Positions 46,201 through 57,760 of a stretch of DNA of 64,000 bases are shown here, in pieces. The notes beneath the pieces are model-generated. The model searched no databases. It was not told the DNA's origin and saw only the letters and a list, made by a program, of their open reading frames with translations. A program made the position numbers and the translations under genes. This DNA comes from Macrocystis pyrifera. Lineage: Eukaryota; Sar; Phaeophyceae; Laminariales; Laminariaceae. The stretch's first letter is position 1, and every line of letters begins with the position of its first letter. The stretch lies in the NCBI GenBank assembly GCA_031763025.1, contig JASSKH010000020.1:12351547-12415546 (forward strand). The letters are read 5' to 3'.

Positions 46201-48007
46201 AACAAGCGACAGATCGTATTAATATGACCGACGATCCGAACGTTATCCCCTGTACTCCACCTGTACGTCACTCCTAGGTCAACCCGTGAGCGCACTTGAC
46301 GGACAAGAATATATTTAGTCTATGGTCGTAAATTTAGAGTCTCAGTGCAAGTCGGGGCCTTTCTTCAGGTACTTAGATTTGATGTTTATAGTGCAGATTT
46401 AGACAGATCCGTCATTTGCTTGTCTGCATCATCCCTAGTACTCGTAGCTTCGAGCTGGGTCTAGACATCACCAATGAAAGCAGTGTAGCCCAAACCAACA
46501 AATCGCTGTACGAGCTGGTTCAAGCATAAAAAACAAAAACATTGCACCTTCGGGCTTGTAAAAAACTTCTACTCTCAACCGGTCGGCGCCTCGTATTTTA
46601 TATCGTCGTGTCGTGCGAGTCGTACTTTGCGAGAGAAACAATTGTTCGTACCGGGATAAGCGTTGTTGCATACCTCGTACAGATATAGGGATCAGCTGTG
46701 TGCACAATTCAATGCGAACTACACACTACTTGTCATTTGGCACTAGGAGTGCTGCCATAATTTGTAATAAAAAGAAGATTATGACGACTATGACGCTTGC
46801 GTTATTTTGTAAACCGTGAGGGTGTATTGCAAGAAGCGCCTCCAAAAGTACATGAACACTGTATTGAACAATTTGAAAAAGGTAAGGAGCAAACGTACTA
46901 GTATTAGTTTTCAGGAAAACTATCTTTGTTCTCCACGATTTTTCAGAGTTGGGAACCAAAGCTCGGAACGGTTTGTAGTCATGACAATATAAATATCGGC
47001 AATGCTGGCTCTCATTTTTGCTTGTCGTTTCTTGCGTATGTCACCGTCAAAGTTGCCGAAACATCACAAACATCACTGAATGCGCCTTACCAGGTACAAA
47101 CGAGTACAACTGAATTATAATTATTAGATATCGCGTCTTCACGTTGCTATGATACAACCATGTCCAATCTAGTTCCCAGGCTCTCAAAAACATAGCGTAA
47201 AGAATCAAATGGAAAAAAGTTACGCTTGTCGTTGAAACCAGCACGCACTATAGTGCGAATAAATTTGACATACGAAAGTAAGGGGGCCAAAGAGGTACTT
47301 TGAGAAAATACAGAAGACGGAACAGTGTTGAACGGGGTGAGTGAAAGCGACGAGTAATTTATTTGGGTTTAATGTTTGTTCAAGCCTGTCGTTTTGTGTG
47401 TTGTGGGTGATTGTTTGGGGGAGGCTGTTTTCACACATAAAGCCGTTCTTTCTATCTTGATCCATCAATGCACGCAGAGTTCATCCTGAATACTTGTCCT
47501 AGAGACACAATTGTTTAGTAATATGCTGTGTCACGGAGGAAACACCACAAAAAAAAAGCATCGTAATGATTCATGGGTAATGCAAGTGACATATCAGCTT
47601 CACGAGTACGAGAATACAACGACACAAGCAAATTCACGGGATAAGACCAAAACCAACATTCACTCTGAAATGAAAAGCGATACTCAAGACACAAAGAGAT
47701 CAGAAAGGCGGCTAGAAGAAAGGCAGACGTGGTCGGGACGGACCCGTAGCTTGCTTCACGCGCCATGACGCACGAAGCAGATGAAGATATAGGCATAAGG
47801 ACGGCGGGGAGGTGAATCAAAATCAGAACAAAATAAGAAACAAGGTCAAAAGAAAGAAGGATAACGGAAGCGAAAAAAGAACATCATACTACAGGTGGTG
47901 GTATCATGGGTGCCCGTCTCAGCTAGAAACTCGATTAGTGAACCTAACTGGATCCTTCGCCATCCTTTGGCTACTCTCTTTTTGTTAGCACTACTCATTA
48001 CAACAGG
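46201..48007. other. Intergenic, no gene recognised
   Basis: AT-rich; frames have no motif. Confidence 0.4.
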
Positions 48008-48104
48008 TGTCGCCAGAACCCGGTTTGGACCCGGTGTGTGATGAATAACTAGGTTGCGCCGGAATACGGTTTAAGCCCGGACTTTAAGGTATAAGTAGGC
48101 GGCG
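48008..48104 (+). repeat. Diverged 48-bp duplication
   Basis: GCGCCGGAA-CGGTTT-A-CCCGG-type unit starts near 48008 and 48056 and a third start (GGCGCCATAAGG) is at about 48102. Confidence 0.45.
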
Positions 48105-48911
48105 CCATAAGGTGGTTGGTTCCCACGAGGTTAGGGCTAGATAGCAGTCAGTAACTTTGGAAAAAGGGTGGAATACTCTATGCCATGTAGATAATATAGG
48201 GCGTTTAGTTAGGTTGTTATTGGCCGGAAGACTCAGGACAGCAGCGAGAAGACAGCATGGGCAACCACGACGTTGATGGTAATAGGATATATTTGTTGGG
48301 CGGCTGCAATTCGATGTAGTCAGAGCGTAGGAGTTTGGATGAGAACTGATGTCCATGTAGTCTTGTAGGTTGTTGTGTTGAACGCGATAACAGATCCACC
48401 CACCCACAACTCTCTGCCCATGAACTGCTCAATGTCAGATAAAATGAGAAATATTCAAACGGATACAACTATTGTGACCACAACGAAAGAGAAGTAGCAA
48501 CAAAAAACATATACCAAGGTAATATGCACCCACCCCTGAAAAGAAATCGCGATAAATGTGCAGGTGTGATTATTATTCGTGTGTCTGCGCTCGTCAGTTG
48601 AGTGCCCTGCCGCGTAACTACAGTACCTGGTACACGACGACATTATTTTGCAGCTAGATTAATGTTTATTAGTTTACGTTTTTTCGTGTTTTGGAACTCT
48701 TTATTATCTTGGAATTAGTCTAGGAGCGGCGATCTTGCTCAGTTTTGAGTGCTTTTCCGATTCTGACTCGAAGTGTGGGGATCCAATTGTTTACTTTGGT
48801 TCTATTTTTGCTAAAATGTATTTTGATATTAGTGTGAAAAAAGGTCTCGGAATTTGTGTGAATTGATGGCTTGAAAAGAATGGGGCAATAGTGTCTTCAA
48901 ATTAGTGTGGA
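48105..48911. other. Intergenic, no gene recognised
   Basis: No feature noticed. Confidence 0.4.
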
Positions 48912-49334
48912 TTGGTTTGTCACAATCCAGTATCGAAGGGTTCCACCACCCAGATGAGGGTGCGATCAGTCCCCAGAGAACGTCTCTCCGCGCCCCCCGC
49001 TCGCCGAGTTCGTCATCGGCGCCGGTCTTTCGTCGGTGTCACCGAGGGTGTTGTTACAGGCAGACCATTGGAGGAGCAAATATGTCATCATATGTGTCAA
49101 GCAAGGCAAACCGTGCGCTGCCACAGGCCCGAGCGTTCCACACGAGAAATAACACCTGGTAGTTTGGTGTCAGCCAGTCAAGGCAAAGTTGCTGTCTATC
49201 AACGGGTGAAAGTACTGTCTCCTGACATATTTGCTGCGGAGAGATACAACAGCAACCAGTCCGTGACGAGCGCAAAAAGCACGCACGATATTATTTCGTC
49301 TCCCCGAATTCGGAAAATAAATAATTATCTCTAA
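48912..49334 (+). CDS. Open frame of 140 codons, unknown
   Basis: Not recognised. The product is strongly basic (Arg-rich N-terminal half, with a PPARRVRHRRR stretch) and has no signal peptide, membrane segment or Cys pattern. The stretch 48950-49210 is more GC-rich than its flanks, which is the only sign of coding sequence. A second frame is open over part of it. It could be an exon or a relic. Confidence 0.2.
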   Translation: MVCHNPVSKGSTTQMRVRSVPRERLSAPPARRVRHRRRSFVGVTEGVVTGRPLEEQICHHMCQARQTVRCHRPERSTREITPGSLVSASQGKVAVYQRVKVLSPDIFAAERYNSNQSVTSAKSTHDIISSPRIRKINNYL

Positions 49335-50139
49335 TTCCCGTACGATTTTATTTAATTACATTGACCACTTTTGTCGTCGATCTTGATGGTGAAGCTTTTA
49401 TTGGCGACTCTCGTACGGCCAGACATTATGATATTGGCAAATAGTACGAAAATTAACGTTGCAGGTACGTTTTATTGGACAAACATCACAAAATGATTCA
49501 GAAAAATAACCACAATCTACAGATGCGAGTCAGCAACGGCTTCCCAAGAGATTGTCTGGGCGGTCGCAGAAAAGCCCCCAGCAACAAGGCTTTGCGGCAG
49601 CAGCGGCAGCAGTAGCATCACACAGAGAAGAGCAGAGCCTGTCCCCTTCCGGTGATGCTCTGTCTTCTTCACATTGTCGCGTCTCGAGAAGAACGATGTG
49701 AGTTTGCTTGGTGAATCGTGGATGGTTCGTATGCTCTCATATATAGCTGTCAAGTCAGGAGTTGCAGTGGTGACGGAACGCGCGCGAATACACCGAACAC
49801 GAAACCAAAACAGAAATGAACTGGACAACAGCAAGCAGAATCACAGACACACCAGTACCTAATCAACAGACCAGCAGCAGTAGCCGCATGCAGAACAGAG
49901 CAGGACCCTCAACTATTTATTACTTCTCCTTTCTCCACAAGTTTTTACTTTCCTGAAACATACAACAGCAGTTGTTTCGCTCTGTCATGTCGTGTAAAAA
50001 CAAAAAAAAAACTGACTTTGCTCGATTTAATAGGGTAGATACATAATATACAGCTGTAGTATTAAATACCAAGAGTACGTACTGTAACGTTTGTTTGCTG
50101 CCACGGCTATCAAGACAGGGCAGCTGTCCGTAGTGACGG
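49335..50139. other. Intergenic, no gene recognised
   Basis: A minus-strand frame (49834-49517) has a hydrophobic start but no motif. A phrase like GCTGTCAAG-CAG--GTGACGGAA occurs near 49746 and 50105, a weak duplication. Confidence 0.35.
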
Positions 50140-50345
50140 AATGTGGGCAAATCGTGACGTTGCTGATTCGGGAGTACATACGGGGTAGTCGCGCCATGCG
50201 TACGTCACCCGAGGTGCTGATGCTGAAAGCCCGCCTGCTGCAAGCCCACCTTCTGCAAGCCTGCCTGCTCCAGGCTAGTCATGCTGTGCACATCGTCGCC
50301 TGTTGTCAGCTGATGACCCTGAAAGCATCAGGAACTTGTCGATTT
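50140..50345 (+). repeat. Dispersed repeat family with CTGCAAGCC expansion
   Basis: Plus-strand partner of the minus-strand copy at 34345-34490. Here the central CTGCAGGCTAG part is expanded into a short minisatellite (GCCTGCTGCAAGCCCACCT, three units, about 50228-50275). Confidence 0.6.
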
Positions 50346-50469
50346 TTGTGAAATTGTCCGGACGAGTGATGTCAGATATTGTTAAATAAGAGGAGTTGAA
50401 ATTGGTTGCCTAGTTGATCTTTCTGGTAGAAGTTTTATTATTCCCTAAGTTGAGGTTTATCTAGTGTAT

Positions 50470-50820
50470 CTAGAAGCAAAAAATACAAGATGGTCCAAAC
50501 GGAAAAAAAAAAAAAACGACAAAAAAACGGTACAACAGTGACGTTTTTTTTAACTCTTTACGATACAAAATATGAACAACAGGAAATCGGGGTACACCAA
50601 ACCCAAGATAAATTAAGTTTTCTGTCAAGGTATGCCGTTTTATGGCAAAAAATCAATATCCATATGTCTAAGTCGAAAAAAATGACAAAAATGGGTACAC
50701 CAATTTCTTTTTGCCAGTTTACGGTACGAACAAAAAGACGAGGTGATCAAGGCACACTAAACCCAAGTTAGATGACGTTTCTGTCAACGAATACCGTTTT
50801 CTGGTAAAAAACAATGTCCT
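50470..50820 (+). repeat. About 160-bp tandem duplication
   Basis: TACACCAAACCCAAG, TTTTCTGTCAA, TACCGTTTT-TGG at 50592-50655 recur at about 50753-50815. A-rich tracts separate the units. Confidence 0.6.
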
Positions 50821-50929
50821 GTGTAGCGCGAACAAAAACCGCGTTCGTGAATTCGAGCTCCTTCTTGTTCACGTATTGATTCGAACATACCCCAGGTACC
50901 AGTCAAGAGTAGCTTGAACTTCTGAAGGA

Positions 50930-51530
50930 ATTTATTTCGTTTCCTGCGCGTGTGTGTTCTCAGAGCACGGCGGGCGAGCCCGGCGCTGTCGCGGGTGTCA
51001 GCGGGTCTTGGCGGGGGTAGAGGGGAGGTTGCAAGGAGCGCGGTCCACGTCTTCGTGGCTAGACGTTGCATGTGCCCCGAGACACGAGTGAAGCACGGTC
51101 GGCCTCTTTGTGGCCTCCTTGTGAGGCTCTGCTTATACCGTGTACGAGTATTTAAGGGTCGTCTAGATATGCAAACTATTATTCAAGCGGTGCTTATTTT
51201 TGTGACCAAAATAAAGTTCAAAGAGAGGGCGACGCAATCTGACCACCAACTTTGTCGAGCTGGCAAACAAGGGCCACGGTGAGCACCGGGCTTCACGCAA
51301 CGCGGGCGACGGGGCTCACTGTTTCAGAGAGGGAAGAAAATTTTACTCGGACCGAATCGGTTTTGAGGTGGTCGCGAGACGTGCGGGTGGCGGGCGAGGC
51401 TAAGAGAGAAGCTCAGCTGTTCGATTTGTTTTTGGCTGGCGCAAGATGCTCCAATCAGGCAGAAACTTATTACATGAGAGGTGACGGGGATTATTTTTCG
51501 GTCCGCGCTTTTTCGTACGTGTTCATACGA
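50930..51530 (+). repeat. Three-copy dispersed family with a shared open frame, copy B
   Basis: Same landmarks and the same open frame as copy A (34620). It faces copy C across about 320 bp, making an inverted pair. The words CATACGAATAGTCAAGC at its right end recur at about 53068, in the A-rich tandem array. Confidence 0.75.
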
Positions 51531-51854
51531 ATAGTCAAGCATAGCTTTTACAAGGCGCTTCGCTCCGGTAGGCCGCTACGCTCGCTCAGGAAGGAAAAGT
51601 AGATCAAATTTTGCGAAGCGGACAAAAGGTTGAATATCGAATATATACATTTTTTTACGGTGGTTGTAGTTGCAAACTGGCGACTTGACAATGCCAAGAG
51701 TCTCAACGCCATGTGCATCAGGGGAAAAGAGCTCGGAAGCCACAAACGCTTCGCGTCGCGGGCGGTTCCGCCCGCTACACTCGCCCACATGCCGTACGTG
51801 CGTACACACCCAAGGTGGGTTACTAATTTTCTTCTTTTGATATGCTGTATGTAC
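51531..51854. other. Spacer between inverted copies B and C
   Basis: Short direct and inverted words (GCGCTTCGCTCCGG, CGCTACGCTCGCTC, GGCGGTTCCGCCCGC) but no gene. Confidence 0.4.
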
Positions 51855-52500
51855 CTGGTGTGTACGAAACTAAAAGCATAGCGCGGCACAGCAGCAGCAC
51901 CGCAAAAAAAAAATGAAAATTACAGCGATAATTTCGGAAAGTACAATAACTCCCCGTCCCCCTCGCATGTAACATTTTTCTAACCGATTGGAACACCTTG
52001 CACCGGTCAAAAAACAAAAAATCAATCAGCAGAGATTTTCTCTCAGCCTCGTACGCCGGCCGCCCCTCTCGCGACCACCTGGCCACCAATTTGGTCCAGG
52101 TAAAGTTTTCCTGCCTCTCCGTCACAGTGAGCCCCGTCGCCCGCCCCGCGTGAAGCCCGGTGCTCACCGTGACCCTCGTTCGCCAGATCGACTATGTTGG
52201 TAAGTAAAATTAAGCACCGCTTAAATCTTATTGTGCAATCCCGAACGAACCTTATGGAACCGTACATACTCAATCTAAATTTCAGACGGAAGCCAGACAG
52301 AGCCCATTCATGCTTCCCTCGTGTCTCGAGGCACACACGACGCCTAGCCACGAAAACGGCGACCACGCTCTTTGCAGCCCCCTCTGCACCCGCCAGCATC
52401 CGCTGACGCCCGCGACAGTGGCGGGCTCGCCCGCGGTGCAGTGTTCCGAGTACACGCACGCACATGAAACGAATGAAAAAATAGGGAAAAATAACTGAGA
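51855..52500 (-). repeat. Three-copy dispersed family with a shared open frame, copy C
   Basis: Reverse orientation to A and B. On the minus strand it shows the same order of landmarks and the T-G-L-T-V-x-E-R and AYEAER peptides, with differences from A at many sites yet no loss of the open frame in the core. Confidence 0.75.
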
Positions 52501-52739
52501 GTGCAAAAGAAATCTCAACGACCCGGTGAAAAAAGCAAACGAGAGCCTGCCAATTCCCTGAAAATACAAAATCGACTTCTTCTTTATCCGAGTCATCTAT
52601 TTTTTTTCGCCGGGAAAAAAATGCGGCACGATAAGCAAGCACGCCAAGAAACCAAAGAACTCGAATAAAGGAAAGATTCTACAAGCGACAAAAAGTCATG
52701 GTAAACTTGCTGAGTGCGAGGCAGGTTCTTATAATCGAG
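52501..52739. other. Flank of copy C
   Basis: AT-rich; nothing recognised. Confidence 0.35.
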
Positions 52740-53640
52740 TAATTTACGAAATAGGATCGACGAAACGTTAGTTTATTTCTGAACAAATCCTCACGAATGA
52801 GAAAAAAATTAATTTTACCAAAAAAGACGAAACCGAGGGAAAACTCCGAGAATTGGCAATGATACTTGAATGAAAAAAGAATCGAACAATCGAAAAGATT
52901 GATCGACTAAAACTCCAAAACAAAATTGAAAAAGATCAAAACTGAGCGAGAAAATTGCGAAAAAACGGATAAAAACCATGAAATAATCGCAAAAAAAGGG
53001 TGAAGATCGTAAATTCTCTGAAAGCGAACATGCAAGCGTTGCTTTGGGTGCGTACCCTTCTACAACTCATACGAATAGTCAAGCGTAGCTCATTTTCTGA
53101 ACGAGTACCTCACCAATGACATAAATACCCAAAATAGACGAACCGATGAAAACGTTAAGAATCGGCAAAAAAAAGGACAACGAAAAAAAAAGCCAAAAAA
53201 TTGAAAAAATTGATCGACCAAAACTCCCTAAAAAAATGAATAAATATACAAAACTGAACGAGATAATCGCCATAACCGGATCAAAACGATAAAACGTCGC
53301 AAAAATGGGGTAAACATCGTGAACTCTTCGAAACCGAACGTGCAAGCGGTGCTTTACGTGCGTCTCCTTCTACAATCCCGATCATACCCGCGTACTGCGA
53401 GCTCGCATACAAACAATCTAGGAAGCAGGACGAAACTCTACGGAATATCATTAGGAATCTTCTAAAATGCGAAATATACGAAAACGAAAAACAGCGAAAT
53501 AATGAAGACATTCGATCCATCAAAACTTGTAAAAAATGGGACATAATCCAAGTTGAGCGCGATAATCGAAAAATAATGGTGAAAAACGATGAAAAAATGC
53601 AAAAAGCGTGAAAACATCGTGACTACGACTATTGCTGTAC
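52740..53640 (+). repeat. A-rich tandem array, unit about 308 bp
   Basis: Three diverged units. ATTGATCGACTAAAACTCC recurs at about 52898, 53208 and 53512. GCAAGCGTTGCTTTGGGTGCG with CCTTCTACAA recurs at about 53030 and 53338. GCGAGATAATCGC and CGCAAAAA words recur in each unit. No coding potential. Confidence 0.75.
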
Positions 53641-53693
53641 ATGTAAGTGGATGTCCTACGTGCACACACACGTGTATGTATGTATGTATGTTT

Positions 53694-53850
53694 CGTGTAG
53701 GGTGTTGTACGTGTGTAGTGCTGTCTTGTGTTGAGACAACAGAATAGGTGGAAAAAGTTCACACACGCTTGTGTGTATGTGTGTATTTTTCGTGTAGGGT
53801 GTTGTACGTGCAGTGCTGTCTTGTGTTGAGATAACAGGTAGAAAAATAGA
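53694..53850 (+). repeat. 97-bp tandem duplication with GT microsatellites
   Basis: CGTGTAGGGTGTTGTACGTG then GTGCTGTCTTGTGTTGAGA occurs at 53694 and 53791. (GTAT)n and (GTGT)n tracts lie before each. Confidence 0.8.
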
Positions 53851-54174
53851 GCAATTACGTGTCCATAGTGTCCATATAGTGAGGTCAGCAATTTTGTCCG
53901 ACAATATGCGGCATGAAGAAAGGGTTTCGTCGTCCATCGCTCATAAAAGTCCCCATGAAGAAAGGCTGAAGGAAAACAAGAATTACTCCCAAGGGAAATG
54001 CGACCGACTGCGTCTAAAGAGTTCAACGGCCCACGACAACAACGACCTACAGCTGCAAAGGACGACAGACAACCTACCCTTCTACACCAGGTCTAAAGAC
54101 AACGGTGATACTATCTTCTCCATGCCTACAACCCGCCGTATTTTTTTGCATCCAAGCATAGGTCACCCCATAGC

Positions 54175-54198
54175 GTTCGGGTTCGGGTTCGGGTTCGG
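54175..54198 (+). repeat. Four GTTCGG hexamers
   Basis: Exact four-unit hexamer array. It is telomere-like in form (TTCGGG) but not the TTAGGG motif seen elsewhere. Confidence 0.85.
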
Positions 54199-54429
54199 GC
54201 CGGGTAGCCAGCGCATATTGTATAAGCATGCCTGGTATCTACTGCTTCTTTCAGTTCTTCTCAAAACCCACGCAAAGAACAATAAATAGCGGCAACAGCA
54301 GCATCTTCAAACGAGAAAAACCAATCCTGGTCAATATCTATGTCGAGAGAGAATTTCCATACCTCCGTCCAACTTTATATATAAACGGTAACACCAAGGA
54401 ACAGCAAAGCAAGCCTTACCCTGCCCTAC

Positions 54430-55000
54430 AATTTGAAAATGTTGAGACATCTGACTTGGGAGAGACTGTCTATAAATTGGAATGGTCTTAATAGTTGATG
54501 TCTGGTGTTTCCTACCCATAGGATTGTCGGGAGACATTATTTTGGATACCCTATGCACTGGGATTATCCTGGCAATTGCTTTGAGAGTGCATTATGTCGA
54601 ATTGTCTAAACAATTGATTTCTCGTACCTGATAATAATTGGAATTCTCCCAACAATTCGTTAGAGACAATCTACTAATTAGAAAAGTCCTGGAAATTGAT
54701 GTCAGAGGTTGTTCATAAATCGGAAGTATCTGAGCTATTCGTGTTTCTGCTTTTTAAAAGTCTGAATGGTGCAGGCAGATGATTTCGGAGACTATCTATT
54801 TGTTGGGATTGTCACGACAACTGATTTCACACGCTGTTTGTTAGTTGTAACTGCCTTAACAATTGATTTCGGGTAATATACGTTAGTTGTAATCGTCGGG
54901 ACAACTGCTTGCGGAAACCGCTCTTCAACTCGAAATGTCTGGACAAGTTCCGGAAGCGATCTACAAATTATGATCGTCGTGCTGACAATCAACGTTTAGA
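54430..55000 (+). repeat. Short-period array (about 57 bp), forward orientation
   Basis: About ten diverged units containing GACAATTGATTTC, then GAGAC-ATCTAT, then AATTGGGATTGTC. Spacing varies around 55-60 bp. The same words occur reversed at 55230-55860. Confidence 0.6.
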
Positions 55001-55229
55001 CGGTTCTGTTGCTTAAAATCAGGCAGCGACATGCAGAGCGACAAACGATTTGGTCAGAGAACACAACGATTCACCACGCCATTATTGCTCCTTTAACAGG
55101 ATCGGAAAATTCCCTGTTTTCCCTATCGTTTGCCAGGTACTGTAGTGATAATATTGATGGGTTTGTCGATTAATAGTGTACAAGAAATACTCACAAAATC
55201 AAAACATTTATTTCTTGAGCAATTAATTG

Positions 55230-55860
55230 ATATCTTGGATTGTCTCTGAAACGGTGAAGACAAATTCCACAAATTTCCAATCGCCGAACCCAATTGCTTG
55301 AATAATTCCATTCGATAGGCAACACTCGAAGTCTTCATGAATCCAACTTACAGAGAAAATCACCGAAATCATTTGATTGGACAATTCCACTCAATTTTTC
55401 ACAGCACCCGAACTCGATTGTTTGAACAATTCCATTTAGTAGGCAGCACCCGAAACTTTGACAAATACAGTCTTCAGACAGCAGCCGAGAAGCGTTCTAC
55501 GACACAGGTCCACCCTAATTTTCGGAAGATCCTCACTTGAGGAACTCCATATCTGAAAACTGATTTCAGCAAAAAATCAAATTGCACGCCGAATAATTAT
55601 CCCATGGACGAAGTACCGCTACGTCATTTTTGGAAACAAGATTGACATTCCGACAATTCTGGGTTAAGGAGCGCCGTCATTCAGAAAACGTTTTGGCGGC
55701 AATAAGCTACCTCTATCGCAGAACGCGTCCCGCAAGCAATTGTTTGAACAAATTCAATTCATTGACAATCGCCGAAATGCATTGTCTGGACAATTCCAAA
55801 CTTTGGACAATTGCCGAAATCGGTGCCCGGGCAAATACAATTAACAGATGGTCTTCGAAC
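55230..55860 (-). repeat. Short-period array, reverse orientation
   Basis: GAAATCGATTGTTTGAACAATTCC and GACAATTGCCGAAATC words, which are reverse complements of the array at 54430-55000. One CTACCTCTATCGCAGAACGC motif is embedded near 55710. Confidence 0.6.
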
Positions 55861-56014
55861 CCAACGGTCCGGACAGTTAAAATTAAGCAAGATGGAAAAT
55901 CTAATGGAGACAGAACCGACTATTGAGATAGAAATAGTTCAAGATATGGTCATATGGGCACTTTTTTTTTCTTTCTTCTATTTTTTTTCATCATCACTTT
56001 TACTTTCCAGCCCA

Positions 56015-56300
56015 CTCGTAGGAGGTTTTACCCTCGACGATCTTCTGGACAAGCCGTGGTCACAGGTGTCGTCCCTTCTCCCCCCCGGTACGTGCTTTTA
56101 TTTTTGTCGCACATAGGGTTCAGCATTCCCACTGCTCGTCGATTTTCATCGAATCGAGCTAACTCACGCTCTCGCGCTTTCCGCTTATCATTTTTTTTAT
56201 TGCAAGAAAAAGTCCCTACGAGCATGCACTCGGTGAGATTTGAACCCACAATATTGATCGTCATAGGCACGCGGACCACCTACCAAGCCACCGGGGACGT
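56015..56300 (-). mobile_element. tRNA-derived SINE, copy 2
   Basis: Aligns with copy 1 (12903-13166) from end to end, with a 20-bp larger T-rich insert between head and body. On the minus strand from 56300 the A box (TGGCTTGGTAGG) is exact and the B box reads GGGTTCAAATCTC. The T arm can pair (GTGGG with CTCAC). The T-rich plus-strand DNA left of 56015 gives an A-rich tail on the minus strand, as expected for a retroposon. Confidence 0.85.
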
Positions 56301-57513
56301 ATTCTTTCAAAATTAAAGAAGGACGTTCGTAATAATGTCCGTCTCCGGATCGACAGATTGGTCACTAACCTACGAATAGACGCCTAAATATGTATGGGTT
56401 GACACTATTTACAAGTATGCCAACCCATTAGTTAGTCTACACCCCCCAGGCACTGTATACATTGGAGTAAGCAACTTCGTGTGCTTTTGTCCATGGGATG
56501 GATACGGCGCGTAGTAAGTGCGATAAACTCAAGAAAATAAGACATAGAGGAGCTTCAGCTTGAGTAGTAGCAGATATTATGTCCATGAGCAGCCCTGGGG
56601 TTTGTTCATGTAGGGCGTTGATACCAAATATCATAATTATACTGTCAAATGTCGTATAGAGCTCATGTCGTATAAAGCTCCTTATGTGACGATGTCGAAA
56701 AAAAGCATGCGAGGGTTTTATTCGTCCGCACCACGACTCGCAAGCTCGCGAATATGATGTTGAGGCCGACACACGATGTGCATACACGTGCGATTGGGCA
56801 CACGTTTGTTCTTACGATCAGCGTATGATATTCGGAATGACGTTCGTGACGATTGTAACGGGTCGGAAATTTTTATGGTACGTTTTGCTAACCATTCCTA
56901 AATGTCTCTGACCTTGAAATTGTGTGCACGCCAATGCCTAGCCGAAACAACATTATTGGTGGGGATTGTCTTCCAGGTGTGGCGGATATTACTCTGACGT
57001 CACCGAGAGCACTGCTAGGAAATGTATCGGCGCGTATGTTACAATAGAGGTACCACTGTCTGGCCAAAATACGTACCGCTGATGATGCGTGGTTCACCAA
57101 CGGAGGAACTACCTAACTTCGTCGGACTCACACCGCGGTTTACAGTATCCATGGGATTGGTCACGGAGTGAGGTGTATCATCGTCGCAAAAGTCAAATTT
57201 AGTGAGTTATATCGATTTCCGTACGTGAGGGACCTCACAAAACGTCAGTGACACCCAGACCGTAGAATGCGCTCTCATGCACAACATTGCCACAGAATAT
57301 AATATCGGCAAACCGTAGACGCCGTTCTGAGAAGAATATCGATTACCACGTATCTGTGTACACACTTTCTCGAGGTAGACATAGGGCTGGAGAATACGAT
57401 TTTTTGTACTCATGGTGGTCCGTCAGATGCTCGGTTGTCGTCGTCTTCCAATGTCATTGACCGTACCTACCACACGCGCTTATTACCTTGTTGCTACCGC
57501 AGGTGTGCTCCGC
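56301..57513. other. Intergenic, no gene recognised
   Basis: Frames on the minus strand (to about 116 codons) lack motifs. Nothing repetitive noticed. Confidence 0.4.
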
Positions 57514-57760
57514 AATGCCGTCGGACAAAACATTTTTCGTTACTTTCTGGATATTATCGGTGATGTATACTGTGGAAAGCCGCTTTGAACAGCATCCTCT
57601 TTGTCGCACACTGGAGAATAGGGGGCATCAGCAACCGAACCATTTCCCGTCGGTATACACATGCCCTGTCGACGATAATGGGGCCATGTGCACGTCGCTG
57701 ACGGTGAACCCACCCGAGAACAGCGGCAGAAAGGTCAGAGTTCAGAATGTGGTCATGTAA
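57514..57760 (+). CDS. Possible exon of a secreted protein, unknown family
   Basis: From the ATG at 57514 the frame opens with MPSDKTFF and a hydrophobic core (VTFWILSVMYTV), which looks like a signal peptide. A small Cys-containing domain follows, with three Cys within about 45 residues, and ends VRVQNVVM. Translation could stop at the TAA at 57758-57760, or GTAACA near 57757 could be a weak donor. Further protein-like stretches lie downstream on the same strand (about 58440-58500, 58760-58818 and 58830-58980), two next to good splice signals: donor TTG|GTGAGTAC at about 58509 and acceptor CTCACCCGAGCAG at about 58760. A multi-exon extracellular protein is possible; no family recognised. Confidence 0.3.

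Noticed and set aside
54175-54198. An interstitial telomere of TTCGGG type
   Set aside because: Only four units and a different motif from the TTAGGG blocks, so simple slippage is enough to explain it.
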